DNA from: an uncultured Rhodobiaceae bacterium
GTDB taxonomy: Bacteria; Pseudomonadota; Alphaproteobacteria; Rhizobiales; TMED25
Assembly: GCA_913045225.1 (NCBI GenBank)
Contig: CAJWPC010000001.1
Span: 205,128 to 269,127 of the forward strand
Reading direction: 5' to 3'
Length of the DNA stretch: 64,000 bases
Below the pieces are notes generated by a model that was not told the origin of the DNA, did no database searches, and saw nothing but the letters and a program-made list of their open reading frames with translations. This document shows, piece by piece, positions 50,738-58,831 of the stretch (position 1 is the first letter of the stretch; each line of letters opens with the position of its first letter). The position numbers and the translations under genes are program-made.

Positions 50738-51431
50738 AAAATCATTAAAAAAAACAATAATTGAAAAATTTGACTTAAGCCTGACGGATAAGGGTTGTTT
50801 CCTAACCTTTGGGGGTGAAATATATTTAACTAAAAATGGTAACAAGGTATGCGTACCTAATGAAAATTTAATAGAAATACTTAAACCAGAATTTAAGGAT
50901 TATAATATTTTGGAGTGTTCAAAATTTTCACTCACTAAAATACTTATTAGCTTTGCGGATCAATTACCTCATGAAAAAAGTATTTTTGTTGATGAATTGA
51001 TAAAGTATTTAGAGACTGACCTCTTGTTTTATAGAGTGTCTAGCCCGAGAAACTTATCTGTTTCTCAGAGTGAAAAATGGGATAAAATAATTCATATTTT
51101 TGACAGTATCTTTCAAACCTCTTGGAGTGTATCCACAAACATCATGCCCCTAAAACAGGACCCTGAAAGTATTCAAAAAATAAAAGATTATCTAATAAGC
51201 CTTGATATACTTAATCTCCATATTATGACATATCTATTAAAGGTTACAGGTTCATGTATCGTCACAGTGTTATGCAATATTAAGAAATTAGACGCGATGG
51301 AAGCTTGGGAGTCCGTTAATATAGAAGAGCTCTGGTATAATAAAATTTACAATGATAACGAAAAAAAAGAAGAATTGGACAGCCAGATGGCGGAAGTTGA
51401 TTTCTATATTAAATTACTTGACTCCATATAG
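50730..51431 (+). CDS. ATP12-family F1-ATPase assembly chaperone
   Basis: 233 residues from ATG 50730 (a TTG one codon earlier is less likely). Diagnostic regions are YLETDLLFYRVSSPRNLSVSQSEKWDKI in the middle and KVTGSCIVTVLCNIKKLDAMEAWESVNIEELW in the C-terminal half. ATP12 binds the F1 alpha subunit during assembly in mitochondria; alphaproteobacterial homologues are thought to do the same. The central DLL.YR motif is kept, although the protein is shorter and more divergent than average. It converges on lipB with an 18-base overlap. Confidence 0.8.
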   Translation: MNKKSLKKTIIEKFDLSLTDKGCFLTFGGEIYLTKNGNKVCVPNENLIEILKPEFKDYNILECSKFSLTKILISFADQLPHEKSIFVDELIKYLETDLLFYRVSSPRNLSVSQSEKWDKIIHIFDSIFQTSWSVSTNIMPLKQDPESIQKIKDYLISLDILNLHIMTYLLKVTGSCIVTVLCNIKKLDAMEAWESVNIEELWYNKIYNDNEKKEELDSQMAEVDFYIKLLDSI

Positions 51432-52085
51432 GTCCAGATAATCAAGTTGCTTTAAATCGCCAACTTTTGATTGAAAATTCCTAATGAACTCTCTATCGAA
51501 TTTATCCATAGTAATTAAATCATTTATTTTTTTAACACTCGTAACATTATAATCACGAAGTCCGCATGGGATTATTCCATTAAAATAATTGAGATCAGGA
51601 TCTATGTTAATTGCTACACCATGTAATGATATCCACTTCTTTATTTTTAACCCAATTGCTCCAATCTTCTCTTCTTGACCTCCATTTTTGACCCACAATC
51701 CGATACGGTCTCGATGAGGATATGCATCTATATCGAAGTTAGTGAAAGTTTTTATCAATACTTCCTCGAGGTTTTTTATAAATGATCTAATATCCCTGTC
51801 AAATCTACCAAGGTCCAGCATTAGATATATAATTCTTTGCCCTGGACCGTGGTATGTATATCGTCCTCCTCTTGGTGTTTTAAATACAGGAACCTGTCCT
51901 GAATCGAGTAGTTCATCATTCTTTGCGCTAGAACCTGCGGTGTAAACGTGAGGATGCTCTAAAAACCAAATTAATTCAGGGGCGGTACCATTATTTATAA
52001 GATCAACCCTTCTATCCATGAAATTAACTGCAATTTCATATTCCACTGGTGATTTACTTATTATGTACTCTATTTCCTTATGCAT
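51414..52085 (-). CDS. lipB: Octanoyl-[acyl-carrier-protein]:protein N-octanoyltransferase
   Basis: 223 residues. The signature RGGRYTYHGPGQ (72-83), K140 in KIGAIG, H155 (SLHG) and nucleophile C174 in IPCGL give the Cys/Lys dyad. It moves octanoate from ACP to apo-lipoyl domains. Start ATG 52085. Confidence 0.95.
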   Translation of the reverse strand: MHKEIEYIISKSPVEYEIAVNFMDRRVDLINNGTAPELIWFLEHPHVYTAGSSAKNDELLDSGQVPVFKTPRGGRYTYHGPGQRIIYLMLDLGRFDRDIRSFIKNLEEVLIKTFTNFDIDAYPHRDRIGLWVKNGGQEEKIGAIGLKIKKWISLHGVAINIDPDLNYFNGIIPCGLRDYNVTSVKKINDLITMDKFDREFIRNFQSKVGDLKQLDYLDLYGVK

Positions 52086-52165
52086 TAAACGCTATTTCAT
52101 ATTAATCTGATTGCTAAATAATATCATTCAAATATATTAAGTTGTATAAAAATAAAATATATCGT

Positions 52166-52252
52166 GCGATCGTGGCGGAATTGGTAGACGCGCAGCGTTG
52201 AGGTCGCTGTAGAGGAAACTCTGTGGAAGTTCGAATCTTCTCGATCGCACCA
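52166..52252 (+). tRNA. tRNA-Leu (anticodon GAG)
   Basis: An 87-base class II tRNA: acceptor GCGATCG/CGATCGC, D loop with GGAATTGGTAGACGC, anticodon stem CAGCG/CGCTG with loop TTGAGGT, long variable arm, T loop TTCGAAT, discriminator A and encoded CCA. Confidence 0.97.
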
Positions 52253-52300
52253 TCTACCATTTTATTTTTTTAAAATTGTTTGCAATCTCATGAAATCACC

Positions 52301-52648
52301 ATGACTATTTTACTGTTAATGTTCATTCCAATTATTCTAGCCTTGCTAATAAAATTCAAGATACTTGGGTATATCATTTACCTATTGCCTTATATACTAA
52401 GAGTATTTTCGCGAGTAAAACAATCAAATCCTAATTACCCAAGGCAAAATATTGATATATCTGGGATTGAAGAGGCATATGAAATACTTGGACTTACAAT
52501 GGATGCCAGTGATGAGGAAATCGATCGTGCGTATAAAGAGTTAATTCGGAAAAATCACCCTGATATGGGTGGCAGCGAGTATATTGCCAAAAAAATCAAC
52601 GCAGCTAGAGAATATATAATTAAAAGTAAAGAAACTAGGGGAAGATAG
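52301..52648 (+). CDS. Membrane-anchored J-domain protein (DnaJ-like)
   Basis: 115 residues from ATG 52301; a TTG at 52280 would lengthen it by 7. The N-terminus is hydrophobic (about 1-35, one or two membrane segments), then a linker and a C-terminal J domain: EEAYEILGLTMDASDEEIDRAYKELIRKNHPDMGGSEYIAKKINAAREYI. The HPD tripeptide that triggers DnaK ATPase is intact. The layout resembles TIM14/DjlA-like membrane co-chaperones of alphaproteobacteria. It overlaps the convergent carboxypeptidase gene by 14 bases. Confidence 0.82.
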   Translation: MTILLLMFIPIILALLIKFKILGYIIYLLPYILRVFSRVKQSNPNYPRQNIDISGIEEAYEILGLTMDASDEEIDRAYKELIRKNHPDMGGSEYIAKKINAAREYIIKSKETRGR

Positions 52649-53591
52649 TTAATATTTTATCGACTCGGTTACTAAGTATTTCGAACCTTGATTGTCTCCT
52701 CTCTTCAGATTTCACTGAATTATATTTTAGGTTTATTTTTTTCTGTTCGATAAAAGGATTGGATTTCGGAAAAGGTATTTCGTACTTTGCGAGCTTTATT
52801 GATTTATTTAAGACTTTTACCATGTTTGAATTCCGTGATGTCGAAGAACTACCGCCCATTACAACGGAGATAATTTCTTTATTTTCCTTCATCACATAAG
52901 AAATTAAATTGAAACCAGACATATTTGTGAATCCGGTTTTCATTCCTTTTGTTCCCGGATATGAAAATAGTAATTTATTATGGCTACGGTATGTTTTGCC
53001 TTCAAAAACAAATTCTTTCTGCGAGAATACCCTCGACTCATCAGGAAAATCTTTTAAAATCCTTAGGCCGAGGATAGCCATATCAAATGCAGTTGTCTTT
53101 TGGTAATTATTATGGAGCCCTGATGCATTTCTAAAACTTGTTTGATACATTCCGAGTTCTCGTGCTTTATTAGTCATTCGTGTCGCAAAGCTCTCCTCTG
53201 TACCAGATAAATGCTCAGCTACGGCAGTTGCGACATCATTTGCAGACTTTATTGCAAGTGCCTTGATAGCATTACTAAGTGTTATTGTTTCACCTGGTGC
53301 AAGACCGAGTTTTGATGCTGGCATACTTGAGGCATTTCGACTGAATGTAACTAAATCTGATTTCTGAATTTTACCATCTTCAAGTTCCTCAAAAATCAAA
53401 TAAAGCGTCATAACTTTTGTAAGAGATGCAGGATATCTTGTTTGAAAACCTCTATTATTGTGTAATATCTCACCCGAGATAGCATCGAGGCTAAAGGATG
53501 AATATTTTGGGGCAGCAATCGTATCCGTTGAAAAAAAATAAATAATCAAAAAAAGAAAAACAGACACAAAATTTCTTTTATTAGTATGCAT
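52635..53591 (-). CDS. D-alanyl-D-alanine carboxypeptidase (PBP5/6-like, DacC)
   Basis: 318 residues with a signal peptide (about 1-27, ending TIAAP). The penicilloyl-serine motifs are S56-L-T-K59, S116-A-N118 and K218-T-G220. It trims the terminal D-Ala of peptidoglycan pentapeptide in the periplasm. The C-terminal PBP5 domain is short or missing, as the protein ends about 90 residues after KTG. Confidence 0.9.
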   Translation of the reverse strand: MHTNKRNFVSVFLFLIIYFFSTDTIAAPKYSSFSLDAISGEILHNNRGFQTRYPASLTKVMTLYLIFEELEDGKIQKSDLVTFSRNASSMPASKLGLAPGETITLSNAIKALAIKSANDVATAVAEHLSGTEESFATRMTNKARELGMYQTSFRNASGLHNNYQKTTAFDMAILGLRILKDFPDESRVFSQKEFVFEGKTYRSHNKLLFSYPGTKGMKTGFTNMSGFNLISYVMKENKEIISVVMGGSSSTSRNSNMVKVLNKSIKLAKYEIPFPKSNPFIEQKKINLKYNSVKSEERRQSRFEILSNRVDKILTIFP

Positions 53592-53736
53592 TGCAAAAAA
53601 ATACCATTTAATTCTTATATTTTACTTAATCAAGTTATATATTTTTTAAAAAAAATGATTTTTAAAATTGATTTTTATTTTTTTTTCCCCAAATATTATA
53701 GTACGTAAGTATGTAAAAAGTTGGAATGTAGTACGA

Positions 53737-54048
53737 ATGACCAATAATGTCGCTTCAAACAAAACTCAAACGCTTATAAAGGATAAGTTAAAGCGCCCCA
53801 GTATGTATGAGGTTATTCTATTAAATGATGACTACACTCCAATGGAATTTGTTGTAGATGTTCTCATGAAATATTTTGGGAAAGACATCAATCAAGCAAA
53901 TGAGGTGATGATGCATGTTCACAGAAATGGTACAGGTTTGTGTGGTATCTATCCTTTTGATATTGCTGAGACTAAAGTGATGCAAGTTATGAATTATTCA
54001 ATAAAGAATGGTCATCCATTACAATGCAAGATGGAGAAAAATAAATAA
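53737..54048 (+). CDS. clpS: ATP-dependent Clp protease adaptor ClpS
   Basis: 103 residues from ATG 53737; a longer frame from TTG 53668 adds 23 AT-rich, hydrophobic residues not seen in Clp[24 protein letters not shown] and [19 protein letters not shown] match the N-end-rule adaptor that delivers substrates to ClpA. Its stop shares one base with the clpA start. Confidence 0.93.
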   Translation: MTNNVASNKTQTLIKDKLKRPSMYEVILLNDDYTPMEFVVDVLMKYFGKDINQANEVMMHVHRNGTGLCGIYPFDIAETKVMQVMNYSIKNGHPLQCKMEKNK

Positions 54049-56351
54049 TGCCAACATTTTCAAAAGGTCTAGAAGACTCGCTACACAAAGCACTCTCTAT
54101 AGCAAGATCTAAAAACCATGAATTTTCAACGCTTGAACATTTACTCATGGCTATAATTGATGATGATGATGCATCTCTTGTGTTTAAACACTGTTCTGTC
54201 GATTTGGAGACATTAAAATATGAACTTGAAGGCTATCTTGATAACGAATTGAGACATATTGTACTAAAAGATAGTATTGATGTTAAGCCAACTACGAGCT
54301 TCCAAAGGGTCGTGCAAAGAGCTGTAATACATGTCCAGACTTCTGGTAAAGAGGAGGTTACAAGTGCAAATATACTTGTTGCAATATTTTCAGAAAGGGA
54401 AAGTCACGCAGTTTATTTTCTTAATAAAGTAAATTTATCAAGATATGATGTTGTAAATTATTTGAGTCATGGTAAGTCAAGTAATTCATCTGAATTGGAC
54501 GATCTCGAGGCACAGGAGGTTGGTGAAGGAAAGCAAGAAAGTTTAACTCCAAACATTGATAAATATTGCATAAATCTTAATAATAAAGCCAATAGTGGCA
54601 AGATTGACCCTGTAATTGCTCGAGATAATGAGATATTGCGGATTTGTCAGACACTGTGTAGGCGAAGAAAAAATAATCCAATTTTGGTCGGTGATCCGGG
54701 TGTTGGCAAGACGGCCATTGTAGAGGGTGTCGCACTGAATATAGTGAATGGGAAAGTACCCGATTTTTTAAAAAAGACACAGATTATCCAACTGGACATG
54801 GGGGCTTTGATTGCGGGGACAAGATATAGAGGGGATTTTGAAGAGAGGCTAAAGGATGTACTGAAGGAAATTGAAAAAATCCCTCATGCAATATTATTTA
54901 TTGATGAGATACATACAATCATAGGTTCAGGAGCGACTTCCGGTGGGGCAATGGATGCCGCTAATTTACTAAAACCAGCACTTCAGTCTGGTCAAATAAA
55001 ATGCATCGGCTCGACTACTTATCGTGAATTTACAAGGTATTTTGAGAAGGACAGAGCGCTTGTCAGAAGGTTCCAAAAAATAGATATAGCTGAACCAAGC
55101 ATCGAAGATTCAATTAGCATAATCAGTGGTTTACGTCCTTACTTTGAAGAATTTTATCAAATTAAATTTGATGATCAAAGTCTTATTGCTGCAGTTGAGT
55201 TATCGTCACGCTATATGCAAGATAGAAAGCTACCTGATAAAGCCATTGATCTAATTGATGAAACGGGCGCTGCTCAGGCAATACTACCTGTTGAAAAACG
55301 TAAGAAAAAAATAACTGAGAAAGAGATTGAAAAAACCCTGTCCATTATTGCAAGAATACCTGAAAAAACTGTTTCAAAATCTGATAACTCAATATTAAAG
55401 AAACTAGATAAAAGCCTTAAGAATCAAGTTTTTGGTCAAAATCATGCTGTTGAGTTATTATCATCATCAATAAAATCATCACGCGCAGGCTTAAGGGATA
55501 TTGAAAAACCAATCGGATCATATTTATTTTCAGGCCCAACTGGTGTTGGTAAAACAGAGCTTGCGAGACAACTAGCTGATACACTATCAATTGAACTTGT
55601 TCGTTTTGACATGTCTGAATATATGGAAAGACATTCCATCTCAAAGTTAATTGGCGCACCACCAGGTTATGTTGGTTATGATCAGGGGGGTCTACTAACT
55701 GAGAAAATTGAAAAAACACCTCATTGTGTATTGTTATTGGATGAAATTGAGAAGGCACATTTCGATATTTATAACATACTTTTACAAGTTATGGATTACG
55801 GATTCTTGAGCGACCACAACGGAAAAAAAATTGATTTTCGAAATGTCATTATAATCATGACAACAAATGCTGGTGCCCAGGATCTGACCAAAGAATCAAT
55901 AGGTTTTTCTGAGTCAAAAATTGAGCAAAATTATAGTCAAGAGATCAATAGATTATTTTCACCTGAATTTAGAAACAGACTTGATGCAATTATACCATTC
56001 AATTCGCTATCAAAAGCCATAATGAAGCAGATAGTTGATAAGTTTGTTATAAAACTCGAGTCACAACTTGATGAAAAAAGCGTTCTTCTCACATTAACGG
56101 AACCAGCATATGAGTGGCTTACAGAAAATGGGGTCGATGAGAAATATGGTGCAAGACCTCTACAGAGATTTATTGATGAAAAGATAAAAAAACCACTCGC
56201 AGATGAGCTACTATTTGGAAAATTAAAAAATGGGGGAAGTGTCAAGGTTGACAAGTTAGACACTGATAGTGAACTTTCCATTTACGTTAATGGTAAAAAA
56301 TTATCTAACAGCAAAAAAAAGAAAGAAACCGAAAGCCTTATGCTACACTAG
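54048..56351 (+). CDS. clpA: ATP-dependent Clp protease ATP-binding subunit ClpA
   Basis: 767 residues: N-domain (1 to about 145), AAA-1 with Walker A GDPGVGKT (215-222) and IDEIHT, AAA-2 with Walker A GPTGVGKT (496-503) and LLDEIEKAH. It unfolds substrates for ClpP. clpP is not in the window. It converges on the HIT gene with a 9-base overlap. Confidence 0.96.
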   Translation: MPTFSKGLEDSLHKALSIARSKNHEFSTLEHLLMAIIDDDDASLVFKHCSVDLETLKYELEGYLDNELRHIVLKDSIDVKPTTSFQRVVQRAVIHVQTSGKEEVTSANILVAIFSERESHAVYFLNKVNLSRYDVVNYLSHGKSSNSSELDDLEAQEVGEGKQESLTPNIDKYCINLNNKANSGKIDPVIARDNEILRICQTLCRRRKNNPILVGDPGVGKTAIVEGVALNIVNGKVPDFLKKTQIIQLDMGALIAGTRYRGDFEERLKDVLKEIEKIPHAILFIDEIHTIIGSGATSGGAMDAANLLKPALQSGQIKCIGSTTYREFTRYFEKDRALVRRFQKIDIAEPSIEDSISIISGLRPYFEEFYQIKFDDQSLIAAVELSSRYMQDRKLPDKAIDLIDETGAAQAILPVEKRKKKITEKEIEKTLSIIARIPEKTVSKSDNSILKKLDKSLKNQVFGQNHAVELLSSSIKSSRAGLRDIEKPIGSYLFSGPTGVGKTELARQLADTLSIELVRFDMSEYMERHSISKLIGAPPGYVGYDQGGLLTEKIEKTPHCVLLLDEIEKAHFDIYNILLQVMDYGFLSDHNGKKIDFRNVIIIMTTNAGAQDLTKESIGFSESKIEQNYSQEINRLFSPEFRNRLDAIIPFNSLSKAIMKQIVDKFVIKLESQLDEKSVLLTLTEPAYEWLTENGVDEKYGARPLQRFIDEKIKKPLADELLFGKLKNGGSVKVDKLDTDSELSIYVNGKKLSNSKKKKETESLMLH

Positions 56352-56750
56352 AAGCTTTCTTACTGCTTCCGCTTGCTTTTCTTTACTATTTAGACTGTCA
56401 GGCATAGTCTTATTTTCTGTAAAATATGGAATGATATGAAAATGTGTATGAAAAACAACTTGTCCTGCCTCAGACTCGCAATTATGTATAATTTTGGCTC
56501 CAGCAGCCCCAAAAGCTATCTTTTGCATCTCAGCTATCTTCTTAACAAGAATACACAGCCTTTCTAAATCTTCCTCATTTATATCATATATATTTCTAGA
56601 TTTTGCTTTAGGGATTGCTAACATATGACCCTGTTTCTCGGGGTAGGCGTCCATAATTACTAAGTTACTTGAATCTTCAAAAACCCGAATTGCAGGTATT
56701 TCATTCGCCAATATTTTTGAAAAAATGTTATCTTTATCATAATTAATCAT
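56343..56750 (-). CDS. HIT-family nucleotide-binding protein
   Basis: 135 residues. The active-site histidine triad is H101-T-H103-F-H105 in VVFHTHFHIIPYF. HIT proteins hydrolyse or transfer nucleotides (AMP-lysine, Ap4A). The neighbouring clpA and FemAB-like genes are conserved around it in alphaproteobacteria. Its 5' end overlaps the upstream acyltransferase gene by 8 bases. Confidence 0.9.
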   Translation of the reverse strand: MINYDKDNIFSKILANEIPAIRVFEDSSNLVIMDAYPEKQGHMLAIPKAKSRNIYDINEEDLERLCILVKKIAEMQKIAFGAAGAKIIHNCESEAGQVVFHTHFHIIPYFTENKTMPDSLNSKEKQAEAVRKLLV

Positions 56751-57882
56751 TTAATCCTCCAGTTTTTTTGAATGGGTTAAAACTTGATAGGTAATCTACC
56801 TCTTTATTAATGTACTCACCCTCTTTTTCAATGAACTCTGATACTATATTATGAATTTGCTGGTTTTGGAAAAAATGAGCAGAGTAGGTTAATGTAGGTT
56901 TATAGCCTCTAGATATCTTATGTGATCCGCCTGCGCCAGATTCTATGGTTTTCATCCGGTTCTCAATCGCATACTCAATTGCTTGGTAATAGCATAACTC
57001 ATAATGTAAAAATTTATAAAAGCCGCTTGCCCCCCAATATCTGCCATACAGTGTATGATCATTATGGAGGTGCAGGCTACTAGCTATGGTATTTCCATTT
57101 TTCTTAGCTATAATCAGTAATAAATTATCAGGCATCTTATCCACTAGATTTTCAAAGAAAATCTTATTAAGGTAAGCATTACCCCATTTTCTATTACAAG
57201 TATCAAGGTAATGCTTGAAGAAGTTATCGAGTTGTTCGCTTGTAATATTTTGACCTTCAACTCTATCAAAATTAATTCCGTCAGAATGCAGGCTCTTCCT
57301 CTCTTTGTTAATCATCTTCCTTTTTCTTGCATTTAAAGAATGTAAGAATTCATCAAAGTTTTTATAATTCTGGTTATCCCAAATGAACTGCTTACTATTT
57401 CTTTTTATAAAATTATTATCTTGTAAAATACCTATTTCCGGGTCTTCGATGAAATTGATATGCGCACTTGATATATCATACTTGTTCAGTAACGATTTTA
57501 TAGCCTTTATTGATTTTTCTTTACCATTAGCGACATTTGATTTAGTAAGAAATTTGCATGATCTGATGGGGGTAAATGGAATAGCAACAAGTAATTTTGG
57601 AAAATACTTAATATTTACTTTATTGTAAAAGTCAACCCAGGCATGATCAAAGATATATTCTCCAAAAGAATTATATTTCAAATATGCTGGTGTAAAACAG
57701 GTGATGTGGCCTTGCTCGTTTTTTTCTATTAGATGATTTGGGGCCCAGCCAAATGCATCACTTGCGCAACCTGAGCTTTCCAGTGACCATAGAAAGTCAT
57801 ATTTCATAAATGGGTTGTCATTATCTAAGCCTTGAAAATCATCTACTGATATTTCACTCATCGACTTACAGATTTCAATCAT
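56743..57882 (-). CDS. FemAB-like GNAT-fold acyltransferase (PF04339/COG3146 family)
   Basis: 379 residues of the family annotated as peptidoglycan biosynthesis/recognition or GNAT N-acyltransferase. Typical stretches are AWVDFYNK, LNARKRKMINKERKSLHSDGI, TCNRKWGNAYLNK and the C-terminal LHNDHTLYGRYWGASGFYKFLHYELCYYQAIEYAI with GAGGSHKISRGY. Enzymatic role is not established. It forms a leftward pair with the HIT gene. Confidence 0.85.
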   Translation of the reverse strand: MIEICKSMSEISVDDFQGLDNDNPFMKYDFLWSLESSGCASDAFGWAPNHLIEKNEQGHITCFTPAYLKYNSFGEYIFDHAWVDFYNKVNIKYFPKLLVAIPFTPIRSCKFLTKSNVANGKEKSIKAIKSLLNKYDISSAHINFIEDPEIGILQDNNFIKRNSKQFIWDNQNYKNFDEFLHSLNARKRKMINKERKSLHSDGINFDRVEGQNITSEQLDNFFKHYLDTCNRKWGNAYLNKIFFENLVDKMPDNLLLIIAKKNGNTIASSLHLHNDHTLYGRYWGASGFYKFLHYELCYYQAIEYAIENRMKTIESGAGGSHKISRGYKPTLTYSAHFFQNQQIHNIVSEFIEKEGEYINKEVDYLSSFNPFKKTGGLND

Positions 57883-57912
57883 TTTTTGCCTGCTTTCAAA
57901 GTTTTTTTTGCA

Positions 57913-57927
57913 TTACTTAATAAGTAA
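57913..57927. promoter_or_regulatory. 15-base palindrome between divergent genes
   Basis: TTACTTA-A-TAAGTAA is a perfect inverted repeat with a single central base, 31 bases upstream of the FemAB-like gene start and 66 before the DivK-like gene. A second dyad, TTAATA-N6-TATTAA (57917-57934), overlaps it. AT-only composition lowers confidence. Confidence 0.3.
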
Positions 57928-57993
57928 CTATTAATATGTACCATTTATTATATTCTATTATATGTATATAAAAATTATTCATTCAATCTGCGT

Positions 57994-58368
57994 ATGGAAA
58001 AGAAAAATAGAAAGGTGCTAATTGTCGAAGATAACAAACTGAATATGAAGCTATTCAGAGAAATTCTAATTGCAGAGAATTGCGAAGTTATCGAGTGTGC
58101 AGATCCTATGTTCGCAATGGATAAAATTTCAAATGAGTTACCAAACCTCATTCTTATGGATATACAGTTGCCAAGAATTTCTGGCTATGATTTGATTACT
58201 TGGATAAAGGCAGATGCTAACATTTCACATATTCCAATAATTGCGATCACGGCCTTTGCGATGGAGGATGATAAGGAAAAGATATTAGCGCTCGGGTGCG
58301 AGGAGTATATGTCAAAGCCAATCTCTATGGACCCATTTATAAGAAATGTAAATAAATTTCTTGGGTAA
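57994..58368 (+). CDS. divK: Single-domain response regulator, DivK-like
   Basis: 124 residues, receiver domain only. Acidic pocket E12-D13, phosphorylated D56, T86 and K108 are all present; LIVEDNKLNMKLF and SKPISMDPF are typical of DivK and PdhS partners. In Caulobacter-type bacteria DivK relays cell-cycle signals from PleC/DivJ to CckA. The gene order here differs from divK-pleD, so orthology is likely but not proven. Confidence 0.75.
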   Translation: MEKKNRKVLIVEDNKLNMKLFREILIAENCEVIECADPMFAMDKISNELPNLILMDIQLPRISGYDLITWIKADANISHIPIIAITAFAMEDDKEKILALGCEEYMSKPISMDPFIRNVNKFLG

Positions 58369-58407
58369 AAAATTTGAAAAATTTATTTTCAATAAATTAA
58401 ATTACTA

Positions 58408-58413
58408 TATAAT
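58408..58413 (+). promoter_or_regulatory. Consensus -10 (TATAAT) of the small-RNA candidate
   Basis: A perfect TATAAT lies 16 bases after TTTTCA (58386-58391), a 4/6 match to the -35. Predicted start near 58420, just where GC-rich, foldable sequence begins in an otherwise AT-rich gap. Confidence 0.5.
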
Positions 58414-58419
58414 ATCAGG

Positions 58420-58530
58420 TGAGTTTCCCTGCGGAGTTGCTCAGGTCCGCCGCATCTCCTGGGTCCGTAGGGTTTAGGTCGTATTGTTAGTCACTAAATT
58501 TGGCCTCCTCCAAATCTAGAGACTGACATA
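58420..58530 (+). ncRNA. Candidate small structured RNA with a CCUCCU loop
   Basis: A GC-rich island in an AT-rich gap. Hairpin 1 pairs CCCTGCGGA (58427-58435) with TCCGTAGGG (58464-58472), 9 bp with one G-U, enclosing an inner CAGG/CCTG helix. Hairpin 2 pairs GTTAGTC (58486-58492) with GACTGAC (58521-58527), enclosing ATTTGG/CCAAAT with the loop CCTCCT, an anti-Shine-Dalgarno motif. No open frame fits. The 3' end is unclear because no U-run terminator follows. It may be a trans-acting RNA or a known class too diverged to recognise by eye. Confidence 0.5.
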
Positions 58531-58608
58531 TGACCAGATGAATTATAAAAATATCAAGTAAAATATGATGAACTTATGTTAACCTTATTGGTTACATTCG
58601 GATTAGTA

Positions 58609-58776
58609 TTATTTGATTTTATTTTCTTTAAAATCTACATGTTTTCTGGCAACAGGATCGTATTTTTTTACGACCAACTTATCTGTCATTGTACGATTAT
58701 TCTTTTTTGTAACATAAAAATATCCAGTACCAGCTGTACTTTCTAATCGTATCTTTATATTTCCAGATTTTGCCAT
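58609..58776 (-). CDS. rpmG: 50S ribosomal protein L33
   Basis: 55 residues from ATG 58776 to TAA 58609: [20 protein letters not shown], then YVTKKNNR and [18 protein letters not shown]. This is the zinc-free L33 type (no CxxC pairs), exactly the family's 55-residue length. It stands alone in the gap between the small-RNA candidate and topA. Confidence 0.95.
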   Translation of the reverse strand: MAKSGNIKIRLESTAGTGYFYVTKKNNRTMTDKLVVKKYDPVARKHVDFKENKIK

Positions 58777-58831
58777 AATTTACCTTTTTTTATATAAATA
58801 TATCAATATTAAAGTAAGTCAACGAATGATT

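Noticed and set aside
53668..53736. TTG 53668 start for clpS
   Set aside because: It adds 23 AT-encoded hydrophobic residues absent from ClpS; ATG 53737 gives the normal length.
57917..57934. CtrA box upstream of the DivK-like gene
   Set aside because: The half-sites TTAA and TTAA are 10 bases apart rather than the required 7.
58420..58530. Assignment of the small-RNA candidate to 6S RNA or SRP RNA
   Set aside because: Short resemblances (TGCGGAGTTGCTCAG, CAGGTCCG) exist, but the long closing stem of 6S and the GGAA-capped SRP core are not present.
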